From RGDT01 sp964630925 (GTDB taxonomy: Bacteria; Planctomycetota; Planctomycetia; Gemmatales; Gemmataceae), in assembly GCA_964630925.1 (NCBI GenBank), contig CAZVZK010000117.1, positions 1-31,440 of the forward strand: 31,440 nucleotides of DNA, written 5' to 3'. Shown here piece after piece: positions 1 to 9,169 of the stretch. Within the stretch, counting starts at the first letter, position 1; each line of letters begins with the position of its first letter. The notes under the pieces were generated by a model, which saw only the letters and a list, made by a program, of their open reading frames with translations, was not told the origin of the DNA and did not search any database. The position numbers and the translations under genes are program-made.

Positions 1-1
1 C

Positions 2-1966
2 ATCTTCACCAAGATCGCCGACATCGGCTCCGACCTGATGAAGATCGTCTTCAACGTCAAGGAGGACGACCCGCGGAACCCCGGCGTCATCGCCGACTGC
101 ACCGGCGATAACGCCGGCGACTCGGTCGGCCCGACGGCCGACGGCTTCGAGACCTACGGCGTCACCGGCGTGGCCCTCATCGCCTTCATCGTCCTGGCCC
201 TGCCCGAGGCGCTGCAGTCCCTCCAGGCCAAGCTGATCGTGTGGATCTTCGCCATGCGGTTCCTCATGGACTTCATGTCGGGGGCCAGCTACTTCATCAA
301 CCAGGCCATCAGCGAGAGGAAGTACGGCGAGCTCAAGGAGTTCGACTTCGAGGAGCCGCTCACGCGGCTCATCTGGATCGCCAGCATCCTGTGCATCAGC
401 ACCTCGTACCTGATGAGCTGGCTGCTGCTCGGCCGCCTGGAGGTCGAAGGCTTCGCGTCCGGCTCCCTGTACAACCTGTGGTGGCAGCTCGCCACGATCA
501 TCAGTTGCGGCACGCTGGCCGCGGTGCTGATCCCCGAGTTCACCAAGGTGTTCACGTCGTCGCACAGCCGCCACGTCAAGGAGATCGTGACGGCGTCGCG
601 TGAGGGCGGGGCGTCGCTCACCATCCTCTCCGGCCTGGTCGCCGGCAACTTCAGCGCCTTCTGGAAGGGCCTGCTCATCGCTGGCCTGATGGCGATGGCC
701 TACTTCGTCAGCCTCCAGGGCCTCAACGACATGATGAAGGTGCGGCTCGAGCAGCCGCGCTCCGCCGCCCTCGACAAGCTCGACAAGGCCACCGCCGAGA
801 AGATCCGCGAGGAGCTGCGCGAGTCCAAGGACGGCCTGACCTCGAAGACGCTCGACGGCCTGGCCGACGCCGGCGTCAAGGCCCGCATCAAGGAGGACGT
901 GGCGGCGACGCCGCTGGTCGGCGTCGGGTCGATCTTCGCCCTGGGCCTGGTCGCGTTCGGATTCCTGTGCATGGGCCCGGTGAACATCGCGGTGGACAGT
1001 TACGGCCCGGTGACGGACAACGCCCAGTCGGTCTTCGAGCTGGCCCAGACGGAGAAGATCCCGGGCATCAAGCAGGAGATCGAGCGCGACTTCAAGTTCA
1101 CGCCCGACTTCGAGCAGGGCAAGCACTACCTGGAGGCCAACGACTCGGCGGGCAACACGTTCAAGGCGACGGCCAAGCCGGTGCTGATCGGCACCGCGGT
1201 CGTGGGCGCCACGACGATGATCTTCAGCATCATCCTGCTGCTGGCGAAGGACGGCCTGCTGCGGCTGGGGCTGACCGACGTGCCGGTGCTGCTCGGCTTC
1301 CTGTGCGGCGGGTCGGTGATCTACTGGTTCTGCGGCGCCTCGATGCAGGCCGTCACGACAGGCGCGTACCGGGCGGTCGAGTACATCAAGGAGAACATGG
1401 ACCTGAACAAGAAGGAGGCCGACATCGAGGACAGCAAGAAGGTCGTCGAGATCTGCACGAAGTACGCGCAGGAGGGGATGTGGAACATCTTCATCGCCCT
1501 GATGGCCCTCACGCTCGCCTTCGCGTTCTTCGACCCCAACTTCTTCGTCGCCTACCTCGTGTCGATCGCGGTGTTCGGCCTGTTCCAGGCGATCTACATG
1601 GCCAACGCCGGCGGCGCGTGGGATAACGCCAAGAAGCTGGTCGAGGTCGATCTGAAGGAGAAGGGCACGCCGCTGCACGCGGCCACGGTCATCGGCGACA
1701 CGGTCGGCGACCCGTTCAAGGACACCACGTCGGTGGCCCTGAACCCGATCATCAAGTTCTCGACGCTGTTCGGCCTGCTGGCGGTCGAGATCGCCGTCGA
1801 GATGGGCAAGGCGGCGAAGCTCGCGGGGACGGCGAATTACGCCCCGTTCATCGGCGTCGTGATGCTGGCCATCGGGCTGGTGTTCGTGTGGCGGTCGTTC
1901 TACGCCATGCTCATCCCCGAGAAGCAGGGCACGGCGGCCGCCGCCCACGGCAAGGCAGCCCACTGA
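2..1966 (+). CDS. hppA: Membrane-bound ion-translocating pyrophosphatase, 5' end missing
   Basis: This multi-spanning membrane protein couples hydrolysis of pyrophosphate to H+ or Na+ pumping across the cytoplasmic (or intracytoplasmic) membrane. The reading frame is open from base 2, so the start lies before the window. The visible part holds the family's substrate-site motifs: IFTKIADIGSDL at the start, then GDNAGDSVGPTADGFETYG, and near the end GDTVGDPFKDTTSVALNP. The segment GNTFKATAK (bases 1151-1177) carries Lys (1163-1165) where potassium-dependent enzymes have Ala, which suggests the potassium-independent class. The second diagnostic position three residues later is Ala rather than Thr, so the assignment is not clean. 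A charged stretch at about 730-900, between two membrane segments, and a longer loop before GNTF look like insertions relative to compact bacterial enzymes. A strong hairpin follows the stop. Family identity is certain; the pumped ion is not determined. Confidence 0.96.
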   Translation: MFTKIADIGSDLMKIVFNVKEDDPRNPGVIADCTGDNAGDSVGPTADGFETYGVTGVALIAFIVLALPEALQSLQAKLIVWIFAMRFLMDFMSGASYFINQAISERKYGELKEFDFEEPLTRLIWIASILCISTSYLMSWLLLGRLEVEGFASGSLYNLWWQLATIISCGTLAAVLIPEFTKVFTSSHSRHVKEIVTASREGGASLTILSGLVAGNFSAFWKGLLIAGLMAMAYFVSLQGLNDMMKVRLEQPRSAALDKLDKATAEKIREELRESKDGLTSKTLDGLADAGVKARIKEDVAATPLVGVGSIFALGLVAFGFLCMGPVNIAVDSYGPVTDNAQSVFELAQTEKIPGIKQEIERDFKFTPDFEQGKHYLEANDSAGNTFKATAKPVLIGTAVVGATTMIFSIILLLAKDGLLRLGLTDVPVLLGFLCGGSVIYWFCGASMQAVTTGAYRAVEYIKENMDLNKKEADIEDSKKVVEICTKYAQEGMWNIFIALMALTLAFAFFDPNFFVAYLVSIAVFGLFQAIYMANAGGAWDNAKKLVEVDLKEKGTPLHAATVIGDTVGDPFKDTTSVALNPIIKFSTLFGLLAVEIAVEMGKAAKLAGTANYAPFIGVVMLAIGLVFVWRSFYAMLIPEKQGTAAAAHGKAAH

Positions 1967-1987
1967 CCGCGGCCACGGCATCGAAAC

Positions 1988-2027
1988 ACAGCGGGCGGCT
2001 GCAGGCACCCTGCACGCCGCCCGCTGT
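1988..2027 (+). terminator. Hairpin after hppA
   Basis: ACAGCGGGCGGC-TGCAGG pairs with CCTGCA-C-GCCGCCCGCTGT around a 3-base loop, with one bulged base. It begins 21 bases after the hppA stop, between two convergent genes, so it probably ends hppA transcription. There is no U-tract, so it is not a textbook intrinsic terminator. Confidence 0.65.
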
Positions 2028-2068
2028 CGCTTCAACCGCTCACCACGCGCACCTCGACGCCCTCCTCG

Positions 2069-2422
2069 TCACGCCGTCCCCTCGCGCATCACGTCGCCGT
2101 CCAATCTATCCAGGTTGGCGACGAAGGCGGCCAGGTCCTTCTCCCACAGCGCCCGGCTCTTGTTCGGCGGGCGGAAATACAGCGATGACGCCCCGTCCCG
2201 TGGTGACGACCCGCGGACGTGGCAGGCGTAACTCTGCTCCAGCGGCAGGCAGGTCATGTCGTCCAGCCCGTCGAAGTCGATGAACAGGCTCGGCCGCCGG
2301 CTGCTCCGCTGGATCTCCCAGCTCGCCGAGATGGCGTACCCGTCCCCGGCGTGGACGGCGACGATCCGCCAGCCCCTCCGCCCGAGCGCCGCCTCCAACC
2401 CCTGCCAATGTTCCCTCGACAC
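2069..2422 (-). CDS. Hypothetical protein, 117 aa
   Basis: I do not recognise this family. The start is GTG at 2422, with GGAGGG about 7 bases upstream on the reverse strand. The protein has an amphipathic, globular composition without a signal peptide or membrane segment. It includes a Trp-rich N-terminus (EHWQGLEAALGRRGW), a central stretch LFIDFDGLDDMTCL, and a C-terminal LWEKDLAAFVANLDRL helix. Residue usage is normal for a real protein, unlike the Arg/Pro-rich antisense frames around it. It is convergent with hppA and divergent from the synthetase gene at 2549. Upstream extensions of the synthetase reading frame would overlap it, which supports the later start for that gene. Confidence 0.7.
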   Translation of the reverse strand: MSREHWQGLEAALGRRGWRIVAVHAGDGYAISASWEIQRSSRRPSLFIDFDGLDDMTCLPLEQSYACHVRGSSPRDGASSLYFRPPNKSRALWEKDLAAFVANLDRLDGDVMREGTA

Positions 2423-2548
2423 GACTCGCCCTCCCGCCCGTCGTCATCGTACCGCGCCATCTCGATCCACGACACCCGCCGGTGGCCACTGCGCGGGCGT
2501 TCCGCTACCCCTCACCTCATAGCCTCCTCACCCACGAGCCTCACCTCC

Positions 2549-5227
2549 ATGCCCGGCTTCCGCCACTCACTCGACCCCATCTTCAAGCCGCAGGCCGTCG
2601 CGGTCATCGGGGCCAGCGCCACGCCCGGCAGCGTCGGCAGCATCCTGATGCACAACCTCCTCGCCAACCCCTTCGGCGGGGCCGTCTACCCCATCAACCC
2701 CCGACGCCACTCCGTGCACGGCGTCTACTGCTACGCCGACCTCGCCGCCCTCCCCGAGGTGCCCGACCTCGTCGTCATCGCCACGCCCGCCGCCACCGTC
2801 CCCGCCCTCGTCAAGGAGTGCGTCGGGCGTGGCGTGCCCGCCGGCATCATCATCTCCGCCGGCTTCTCCGAGCTGGGCGAGCAGGGCCGCGCCCTCGAAC
2901 GCGAGGTGAAGGCCATCGCCAGGGGCCGTATGCGCCTCATCGGCCCCAACTGCCTCGGCGTCATCCACCCGCCGTCCCACCTCAACGCCAGCTTCGCCGC
3001 GGGCATGGCCCGGCCCGGCAAGGTCGCCCTGCTCAGCCAGTCGGGGGCCATCTGCACAAGCATCCTCGACTGGGCCGAGCAGTCGCACGTCGGCTTCAGC
3101 ACCTTCGTGAGCGTCGGCGCCATGCTCGACGTCGATTTCGCCGACCTCATCGACTACTTCGCCGACGACCCGCTCACGCGCTCCATCATCCTCTACATGG
3201 AGTCGATCGGCGACGTGCGCAAGTTCCTCAGCGCCGCACGCTCCGCCTCGCGCACCAAGCACCTGATCGTCGTCAAGTCCGGGCGTCACGAGGCCGGGGC
3301 CAGGGCCGCTGCGTCGCACACGGGGGCGATGGCCGGGTCCGACGGCGTCTTCGACGCCGCCTTCCGGCGGGCCGGGTGCCTGCGCGTCGTCACGATCCCG
3401 GATCTCTTCAACATGTCGGAGATCCTGGCCATGCAGCCGCCCCCACGCGGGCCGGCGCTGGCGATCATCACCAACGCCGGCGGCCCCGGCGTCATGGCAA
3501 CGGACGAGCTGATGACGCGCGGCGGGCAGCTCGCCCCGCTCACCCCGCCGACCATCCAGACGCTCGACGCCAACCTGCCGCCGTTCTGGAGCCGGTCCAA
3601 CCCCATCGACATCCTCGGCGACGCCACCGCCGAGCGTTACAAGGTGGCGGTCAAGGCGTGCCTCGACGACCCCGGCGTGCAGGGCCTGCTCGTCCTGCTC
3701 ACCCCGCAGGCCATGACCGACCCGTCGGCGACGGCCCGGCAGCTCGCCGCGTTCGCGGGGCAGGCGAACAAGCCGCTGCTGGCGTGCTGGCTGGGCGGGG
3801 CGGGCGTGCGTGAGGGCCGCGACATCCTCGGACGCGCCGGCATCCCGACCTTCGACTCGCCCGAGGCCGCGATCAAGGCGTTCCTGCACATGGTGCAGTA
3901 CCGCCGCAACCAGGAGCTGCTGTACGAGCGGCCGGAGGCCATCCCCGACAACGGCCAGCCCAGGCCCGAGGTCGTGCGGGCGCTCATCGACAAAGCGAGG
4001 CAGGAGGGGCGGACGATCCTCAACGAGGCGGAGGCGAAGGAGGCGCTGATCGCCTACGGGCTGCCGGTGCTGCCGAGCATCGCCTGCCGCAGCATGGAGG
4101 CGGCGGTGCAGGCGGCGCAGCAGGTCGGCTTCCCCGCCGTGCTGAAGCTCCTCTCCAGCACGATCACGCACAAGAGCGACGTGGGCGGCGTCGAGCTGAA
4201 CCTGCTGGATGAGGCCGCGGTGTGCGCCGCCTACGACACGATCCGCGGGAAGGTCGGCAGGGCGGCGGGGCAGGAGGCGTTCGAGGGCGTCACCGTCCAG
4301 CCGATGATCAAGGACAAGGGGCTGGAGCTGATCGTCGGCAGCAGCACCGACGCGCAGTTCGGGCCGGTGATCCTGTTCGGCGCGGGCGGCGTGATGGTGG
4401 AGGTGATGAAGGACAGCTCGCTGGGCCTGCCGCCCCTCAACCGCACGCTGGCGCGGCGTCTGATCGAGCGGACGCAGATCTACAAGGCGCTGCAGGGCGT
4501 GCGCGGGCAGGCGCCGGTGGATGTCGGCGTGCTGGAGACGCTGCTGGTGCGGTTCAGCCAGCTCGTGTGCGACTTCGTGGAGGAGATCCAGGAGATCGAC
4601 CTCAACCCCGTCCTTGCGACGCCGCAGCGTGTGCTGGCGCTGGACGGGCGCGTCCTACTGACGCCGGCGAAGCAGCCGGCGGAGAAGCGCCCGCGCCTGG
4701 CGATCCACCCGTACCCGAACCAGTACACGGCGCCGTCCACGCTGAAGGACGGCACGAGGGTCACGGTGCGGGCGATCCGGCCGGAGGACGAGGGGCTGAT
4801 CATCGCCCTGCACGCGCGGCACTCGGAGCACACGATCCGCATGCGCTTCTTCAGCATGGTCAAGACGCTGTCGCGCGACAGCCTGATCCGCCTGTGCCAC
4901 CTCGACTACGACCGCGAGATGGCGCTGATCGCCGTGCGCGAGACGGCGACTGGCCCGGAGGCGCTGGGCGTGTCGCGCTACTACCTGACGCCGGAGACGG
5001 GCGAGGCGGAGTTCGCGCTGGTGGTGGGCGACGCCCACCAGCGGCAGGGGCTGGGCCGGCATCTGTTGGCGCGGCTGATCGAGGTGGCGAAGGAGCGCGG
5101 CGTGAAGAAGCTGGCGGGCCAGGTGCTGCGCGAGAACGCGCCGATGCTGGCGTTGACGGCGTCGCTGGGCTTCGGCCCGCCTCAGACGCTGTCGCCGGAC
5201 GTGGTCAAGGTGGAGCGGACGCTGTGA
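2549..5227 (+). CDS. Pat-type protein: ADP-forming acyl-CoA synthetase domains fused to a GNAT acetyltransferase
   Basis: This 892-aa protein has the layout of the Pat/PatZ protein-lysine acetyltransferases (Salmonella Pat is about 886 aa). In order these are a CoA-binding Rossmann domain (about 5-130, AVIGASATPGSVG), succinyl-CoA-ligase-like flavodoxin domains (about 145-460), an ATP-grasp domain (about 480-700), and a C-terminal GNAT domain (about 730-885) with the acetyl-CoA loop QRQGLG at 831-836. Known relatives acetylate lysines of metabolic enzymes, classically acetyl-CoA synthetase. The segment AAASHTGAMAGSD keeps His257, the phospho-His position of active ADP-forming acetyl-CoA synthetases, which Salmonella Pat is reported to lack. 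It may therefore be catalytically competent in both halves. I chose ATG 2549 because the homologous region begins there; longer in-frame starts run over the opposing gene. It is translationally coupled to the next gene. Confidence 0.9.
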   Translation: MPGFRHSLDPIFKPQAVAVIGASATPGSVGSILMHNLLANPFGGAVYPINPRRHSVHGVYCYADLAALPEVPDLVVIATPAATVPALVKECVGRGVPAGIIISAGFSELGEQGRALEREVKAIARGRMRLIGPNCLGVIHPPSHLNASFAAGMARPGKVALLSQSGAICTSILDWAEQSHVGFSTFVSVGAMLDVDFADLIDYFADDPLTRSIILYMESIGDVRKFLSAARSASRTKHLIVVKSGRHEAGARAAASHTGAMAGSDGVFDAAFRRAGCLRVVTIPDLFNMSEILAMQPPPRGPALAIITNAGGPGVMATDELMTRGGQLAPLTPPTIQTLDANLPPFWSRSNPIDILGDATAERYKVAVKACLDDPGVQGLLVLLTPQAMTDPSATARQLAAFAGQANKPLLACWLGGAGVREGRDILGRAGIPTFDSPEAAIKAFLHMVQYRRNQELLYERPEAIPDNGQPRPEVVRALIDKARQEGRTILNEAEAKEALIAYGLPVLPSIACRSMEAAVQAAQQVGFPAVLKLLSSTITHKSDVGGVELNLLDEAAVCAAYDTIRGKVGRAAGQEAFEGVTVQPMIKDKGLELIVGSSTDAQFGPVILFGAGGVMVEVMKDSSLGLPPLNRTLARRLIERTQIYKALQGVRGQAPVDVGVLETLLVRFSQLVCDFVEEIQEIDLNPVLATPQRVLALDGRVLLTPAKQPAEKRPRLAIHPYPNQYTAPSTLKDGTRVTVRAIRPEDEGLIIALHARHSEHTIRMRFFSMVKTLSRDSLIRLCHLDYDREMALIAVRETATGPEALGVSRYYLTPETGEAEFALVVGDAHQRQGLGRHLLARLIEVAKERGVKKLAGQVLRENAPMLALTASLGFGPPQTLSPDVVKVERTL

Positions 5228-6777
5228 GCAAAGGCCCGACCTTCACCCGATTCGTCCTCGACAATTCGTGGGTGGTGGGGTTTCCGACGCCCTCCGGCGT
5301 GCTGCGGTTGCTGCCGGGCGAGGTGGCCGTCGAGGCGGCGTTCGAGGAGGAGAAGTTCACCGAGGATTGGCTGAACCGGGTCGATTGCACGCTCCGGGTG
5401 GCCGACGCCGATGGCCGCGTCTGGGAGGCCACCTCGCGATTCCTTACAGGCGACCTTTTCTGGGGGATCGTTGACCTCTCCCGGCCCGACTCCGGGCGGT
5501 GGCTGCGGAACGCCCCGCCCGAGTGGCGGCAGGCGTTCGCGCAGCGCGGCCTTCTGGCCGATGCTTCTTTCGCCGCCGACGACCGGCTCTGCCGGCATGC
5601 GTGGGTGGACAACACCGGCTTCTGCTGGCGTTTCAAGTGGTTCTCGGCTGTCTTCGCCCTGGCGGCTCTCGACGAGGCGACACTCCTGGTGAGCCTCGAC
5701 GGGATGCTCTGTAGTTGGAGCCCGCTCCCGGTCATGGGGCCGGACGGCCCACTCCCGATGCCGCCCCGTCGTGTGCCACTCAGCGACGACGAACGTAATC
5801 GCCTGGAGGACGAGGGCGAGCTGGGCGGCCACGACCTCGCGGAGGCCCTCGTCTACCCCGTCGAGGCAGGCCGCATCCTGTTCCGCAACCTGGCGGCCCA
5901 GGACGAAAGAGGATACTGGCAAGATTCGCCCGTCCCGCGCCCCCTCGTCTTTCATGCGACGCACGTTGACGCCCCGCCCCAGCGGTGCGTCGCATTTCAA
6001 GCGGAGCGACCACGGGCCGCGCCGCCGGGCTGCGACGAAGGGTTCGTGCCGATGGGGGATGAATACGACGGCGAGCAGTTCGAATTCGTCACCGACGCCG
6101 GGGGCCACTTGCGGGTCACGGGGGGCTTGGGCCGTTATCTCGTTCGGGTCGAGAAGTACCCCGACGGCCTCCGCGAGCCGTTCGACGTGCTGAGATGCCG
6201 CGTGCGGGTGACCGACGCAGACGGCAGAGTGTGGGAGTGCCTGACGCACTGTACCCCGGAGGTGTTTTTCGAGCGGATGGTCAATCTGAGGGCCGGCGAA
6301 GAGCCGCTCCTCGACGGCAGCGCGGCCGCATCTGAAGGTGCGCTGACTGGTATCCGGACGTTGCTCGACGATGGGGCGTGGCGGTGCGCCCTGATGGGTG
6401 ATCACTTGGTGGCCTTCCTCGGGCGGGGCCAGCATCCGCTCGTAGACATCAAGCCACTACCCCGCGGGTTCGCCGTGCGGATGACCGGCCTGATCGGCCG
6501 GCGGCGGGCCGTCGGGCGCGGCCGTGATTTTTCCGACCTCGACCCGGATGACCGACCCTTCGAGCCGCCGGCGTGGGATGAGGACCTGCTGCTGCCGGCG
6601 GTGAACTTCCTCGTCCCGATGGCCGCCCTCGTCTTCCGCAACACGACGTTCGCCGTGGATGACGGCTTCTGGCACCGCAACGCCATCCCCATCCCCGTCG
6701 TCTTCACCCGCGTCGGCACCGCGACGCCGGACCCGCATGTCCGGTTCGTTGAGGGATTCGCCGACACCGGCGGTTGA
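5224..6777 (+). CDS. Hypothetical protein with internal duplication, 517 aa
   Basis: I do not recognise a family. The GTG start at 5224 overlaps the TGA of the preceding gene (GTGA), indicating co-translation. The protein consists of two related halves. Residues 55-84 (CTLRVADADGRVWEAT...FWGIVDL) correspond to 325-355 (CRVRVTDADGRVWECL...FFERMVNL). The C-terminal part of each half also matches: ILFRNLAAQDERGYWQDSPVPRP (218-240) against LVFRNTTFAVDDGFWHRNAIPIP (469-491). No signal peptide or membrane segment is visible. The repeated DADGRVWE turn suggests a beta-rich fold, but no catalytic motif stands out. Coupling to the acyltransferase gene suggests a linked role, but nothing in the sequence shows what it is. 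Confidence 0.8.
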   Translation: MSKGPTFTRFVLDNSWVVGFPTPSGVLRLLPGEVAVEAAFEEEKFTEDWLNRVDCTLRVADADGRVWEATSRFLTGDLFWGIVDLSRPDSGRWLRNAPPEWRQAFAQRGLLADASFAADDRLCRHAWVDNTGFCWRFKWFSAVFALAALDEATLLVSLDGMLCSWSPLPVMGPDGPLPMPPRRVPLSDDERNRLEDEGELGGHDLAEALVYPVEAGRILFRNLAAQDERGYWQDSPVPRPLVFHATHVDAPPQRCVAFQAERPRAAPPGCDEGFVPMGDEYDGEQFEFVTDAGGHLRVTGGLGRYLVRVEKYPDGLREPFDVLRCRVRVTDADGRVWECLTHCTPEVFFERMVNLRAGEEPLLDGSAAASEGALTGIRTLLDDGAWRCALMGDHLVAFLGRGQHPLVDIKPLPRGFAVRMTGLIGRRRAVGRGRDFSDLDPDDRPFEPPAWDEDLLLPAVNFLVPMAALVFRNTTFAVDDGFWHRNAIPIPVVFTRVGTATPDPHVRFVEGFADTGG

Positions 6778-6792
6778 CCGAGGACCTTCGTG

Positions 6793-8181
6793 ATGGGAAG
6801 CGCCGGCGTCCTCCTGCGTGCGTGCGCCGCCGGGCTGATCGGCGCGGGGGCGTTCTGGCCCGTCTCCCTATGGCCACTCATCCTCGTCTCCGCCGCGCTG
6901 CTCCTCCGCCTGCTCCGCGACGAGGGCGCCGGGACCGCCGCCCGCGTCGGCTTCGCCTACGGCCTCGGCCTCGCCGCCGGCACCATGCACTGGATGTTCA
7001 ACATCTTCGGCGCCTTCGCACTCGTCCTCCTGGCGATCATGGCGGCCTACTTCGCCCTCTTCGCCGCCCTGTTCGCCTCGACACGCGGCCTCGCCCCCTT
7101 GACGCGCATCCTCCTCGCCGCCGTCTTCGCCGTCGGCGTCGAGTGGCTGCGCGGCGACGCCTGGTATCTGCGCTTCCCCTGGTACACGCCGCCGCACGCC
7201 CTCGCCGCCGCTGCCCCGATGATCGCCGGGGCGCGATACCTCGGCGTCTACGGCCTGTCGTTCCTCATCTGGTTGATCGCCGCCGCCGGCGCGTTCCGGC
7301 CCTGGATATATGCGGCCTTCCTGGCGCTGCCCGCCTTTTGGCTCCTGCTCCCGCCCGAGGGCGAGCCCACCCGCCGCGCCCTGCTGGTGCAGCACGAGGT
7401 AGGCGACCCGGCGGATCTCATCGCGAACGTTCCCGCTCAGAGGGTCGATCTCGTGGTGATGCCGGAGCTGGCCTACGCCCGCCCCGCCGAAGAGGCGCTC
7501 GCGCTGCCCGTCGGCCCGGCGCTACTGGCCCGCAGGATGTCGGCGCCCGTCGTCTTCGGCGCCGCCGAGGGCGACCTCAAGGGCAACAGGTGGAACAACG
7601 TGGCGGCGGTGGCCGGGCCGGACGGGCGGCTCCTCGGGCTGTTCCCGAAGCAGCGGCCCGTCCCGCTGCTGAACGACGGCAGGCCCGGCGCCGTCCGCCC
7701 CGTCTTCGCCGTGGACGGCGGCATTCTCGGCGTCGCCGTCTGCTACGACTTCGACGCCCCAGAGGTCGCCGGCTCGCTCACCGCCACCGGGGCGACGGTG
7801 CTTGTGGCGCCGACGATGGACCTTATGTCGTGGGGTCGCGTGCAGCACGAGCATCACGCCCTGCTGTTCCGGCTGCGCGCCGTCGAGAACGCCCGCTGGC
7901 TTCTCCGCGCGTCGTCCTCGGGGCGCACGGAGGCGATCAGCCCGCACGGCGTCCCCTCCGTCGACGGGATCGAGGTGGGCGGGCCAGGACACCTCATCCT
8001 CCCCTTCGCGCACCGCACGACCTGGGCGTTGGGCGGGCGCCTGGCGTACCTCGGGCCTGTCGCCGCGGCCATCTCCGCGTTGGTCGCCTTCGTGCGTCTG
8101 CTCATGCTGGCCCGCGCGGCGCTGCGTGAGACGCCGACCCCTCCCGCGTCCCCCTTCAACTGGCCTTCAGAATCGCCTTGA
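6793..8181 (+). CDS. lnt: Apolipoprotein N-acyltransferase-like membrane protein
   Basis: The N-terminal half (residues 1-190) is a run of hydrophobic membrane helices. The C-terminal half (about 195-440) is a nitrilase-type domain. Its predicted Glu-Lys-Cys triad is Glu225 (VVMPELAYA), Lys286 (LFPKQRPVP) and Cys317 (GVAVCYDFD). Lnt transfers the third acyl chain to the N-terminal Cys of lipoproteins at the membrane. At 462 aa it is shorter than the E. coli enzyme (512 aa), and the Lys-to-Cys spacing is short (31 residues, versus about 52 in E. coli). A CN-hydrolase membrane protein with a different acyl acceptor is therefore possible. The start could be GTG 6790 or ATG 6793; ATG is chosen, with AGGA just upstream. 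It follows the duplicated hypothetical by 15 bases and probably belongs to the same operon. Confidence 0.82.
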   Translation: MGSAGVLLRACAAGLIGAGAFWPVSLWPLILVSAALLLRLLRDEGAGTAARVGFAYGLGLAAGTMHWMFNIFGAFALVLLAIMAAYFALFAALFASTRGLAPLTRILLAAVFAVGVEWLRGDAWYLRFPWYTPPHALAAAAPMIAGARYLGVYGLSFLIWLIAAAGAFRPWIYAAFLALPAFWLLLPPEGEPTRRALLVQHEVGDPADLIANVPAQRVDLVVMPELAYARPAEEALALPVGPALLARRMSAPVVFGAAEGDLKGNRWNNVAAVAGPDGRLLGLFPKQRPVPLLNDGRPGAVRPVFAVDGGILGVAVCYDFDAPEVAGSLTATGATVLVAPTMDLMSWGRVQHEHHALLFRLRAVENARWLLRASSSGRTEAISPHGVPSVDGIEVGGPGHLILPFAHRTTWALGGRLAYLGPVAAAISALVAFVRLLMLARAALRETPTPPASPFNWPSESP

Positions 8182-8241
8182 TTCCGCCGACACGCCCGGC
8201 TATGCCCCTTGGCCGCCCTTCCAACGGCAAGGAGGCGACCC

Positions 8242-9168
8242 ATGCGCCCGTCTCCGGCGTTCATGCTGCTCCTGGCCCTGGCGGCGGCCGCACCGGCCCA
8301 GACGCTGCCGCCCATCCCCGTCCCGGCCCCGCCGCCCGGCGGCCCCCTCGGACTCCGCCCGCCGCCGCCCCCGCCACCTCCGCCGTCGCCCTTCGAGGCG
8401 AATCCGTCCCCGCTCAACCCGTGCGTCCCCGACTCGTGGTTCGCCAGCTCCGAGATCGCATACCTGTTCCCTCAGATCGTCGGCCACGGCACCCCCACGT
8501 TCTCCGTACCATCTGCCGACCTGGACACGGGCTACGCCTACGCCTTCGAGGTCGGCCACCGGCTGCCCAACAAGGAGGGGGAGATCGTCGGGGCCTTCCG
8601 CTTCCTCAACGCCGAGGGCACCGATGGCGGCGTCACGTCGCGCCTGGCGGTCAACTCGTTCCTCCTCGACTTCGGCACGCCGCCCGACGAGTTCGCCCCG
8701 CGTTACACCGCGTCGTGGCGCATAGGCGCCCGCGCCGATCAGTTGTACTTCGACTCGCGGCAGGTGCTGGCGGGCGGGCAGGTCTTCCAGGCGAGCAACA
8801 ACTTCGTGGGCGGCGGCATCCACGGGCGGGTGGATCTGGAGCGGCGCATCGTCATGATCCCCGGCCTGTCGCTGTTCGGGCGGCTCGACGGCAGCGTCCT
8901 GGTCGGCAGCGTGCAGCAGCGCTACCGCGACGAGGCGGCGGGCGCGGTGCTGACGGTCCGCAACAGCCGCGCCGTGCCGACCGTGCAGGCCCAGGTCGGC
9001 CTGTCCTACGCGCCGCCGGCCCTGCCGGGGTGGAAGTTCACCGGCGGCTACATGTTCGAGGAGTACTGGAAGATCGGCACGCTGGGCATCAACGCCAACG
9101 GCGGCGTGATCTCGAAGGGCGAGGCGTGGTGGCACGGCGCGTTCCTGCGGGCGCAGTACGACTTCTAA
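8242..9168 (+). CDS. Exported outer-membrane beta-barrel protein
   Basis: The 308-aa protein starts at ATG 8242, 6 bases after a strong AAGGAGG (8229-8235). A Sec signal peptide occupies about residues 1-19 (LLLALAAAAPA). It is followed by a proline-rich linker (about 20-60) with a run of nine prolines. The rest is alternating polar and aromatic strands (SWFASSEIAYLFPQI, YTASWRIGARADQLYF, WWHGAFLRAQYDF) ending in a terminal Phe, the usual beta-barrel assembly signal. It resembles the Lpg1974-like pore-forming outer-membrane family common in planctomycetes; that name is from memory of the pattern and is tentative. The role is presumably a porin or structural barrel. The gene ends directly at the CACAGAG inverted repeat. 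Confidence 0.75.
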   Translation: MRPSPAFMLLLALAAAAPAQTLPPIPVPAPPPGGPLGLRPPPPPPPPPSPFEANPSPLNPCVPDSWFASSEIAYLFPQIVGHGTPTFSVPSADLDTGYAYAFEVGHRLPNKEGEIVGAFRFLNAEGTDGGVTSRLAVNSFLLDFGTPPDEFAPRYTASWRIGARADQLYFDSRQVLAGGQVFQASNNFVGGGIHGRVDLERRIVMIPGLSLFGRLDGSVLVGSVQQRYRDEAAGAVLTVRNSRAVPTVQAQVGLSYAPPALPGWKFTGGYMFEEYWKIGTLGINANGGVISKGEAWWHGAFLRAQYDF

Positions 9169-9169
9169 T

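Noticed and set aside
2219..2548. Upstream extension of the Pat-type reading frame
   Set aside because: It would overlap the opposing hypothetical gene, is Pro/Arg-rich, and lies outside the family's usual N-terminus.
2567..4171. Reverse-strand open frame (534 codons) opposite the Pat-type gene
   Set aside because: Composition is a Gly/Asp/Val/Arg shadow of the real gene, without any recognisable domain or start signal.
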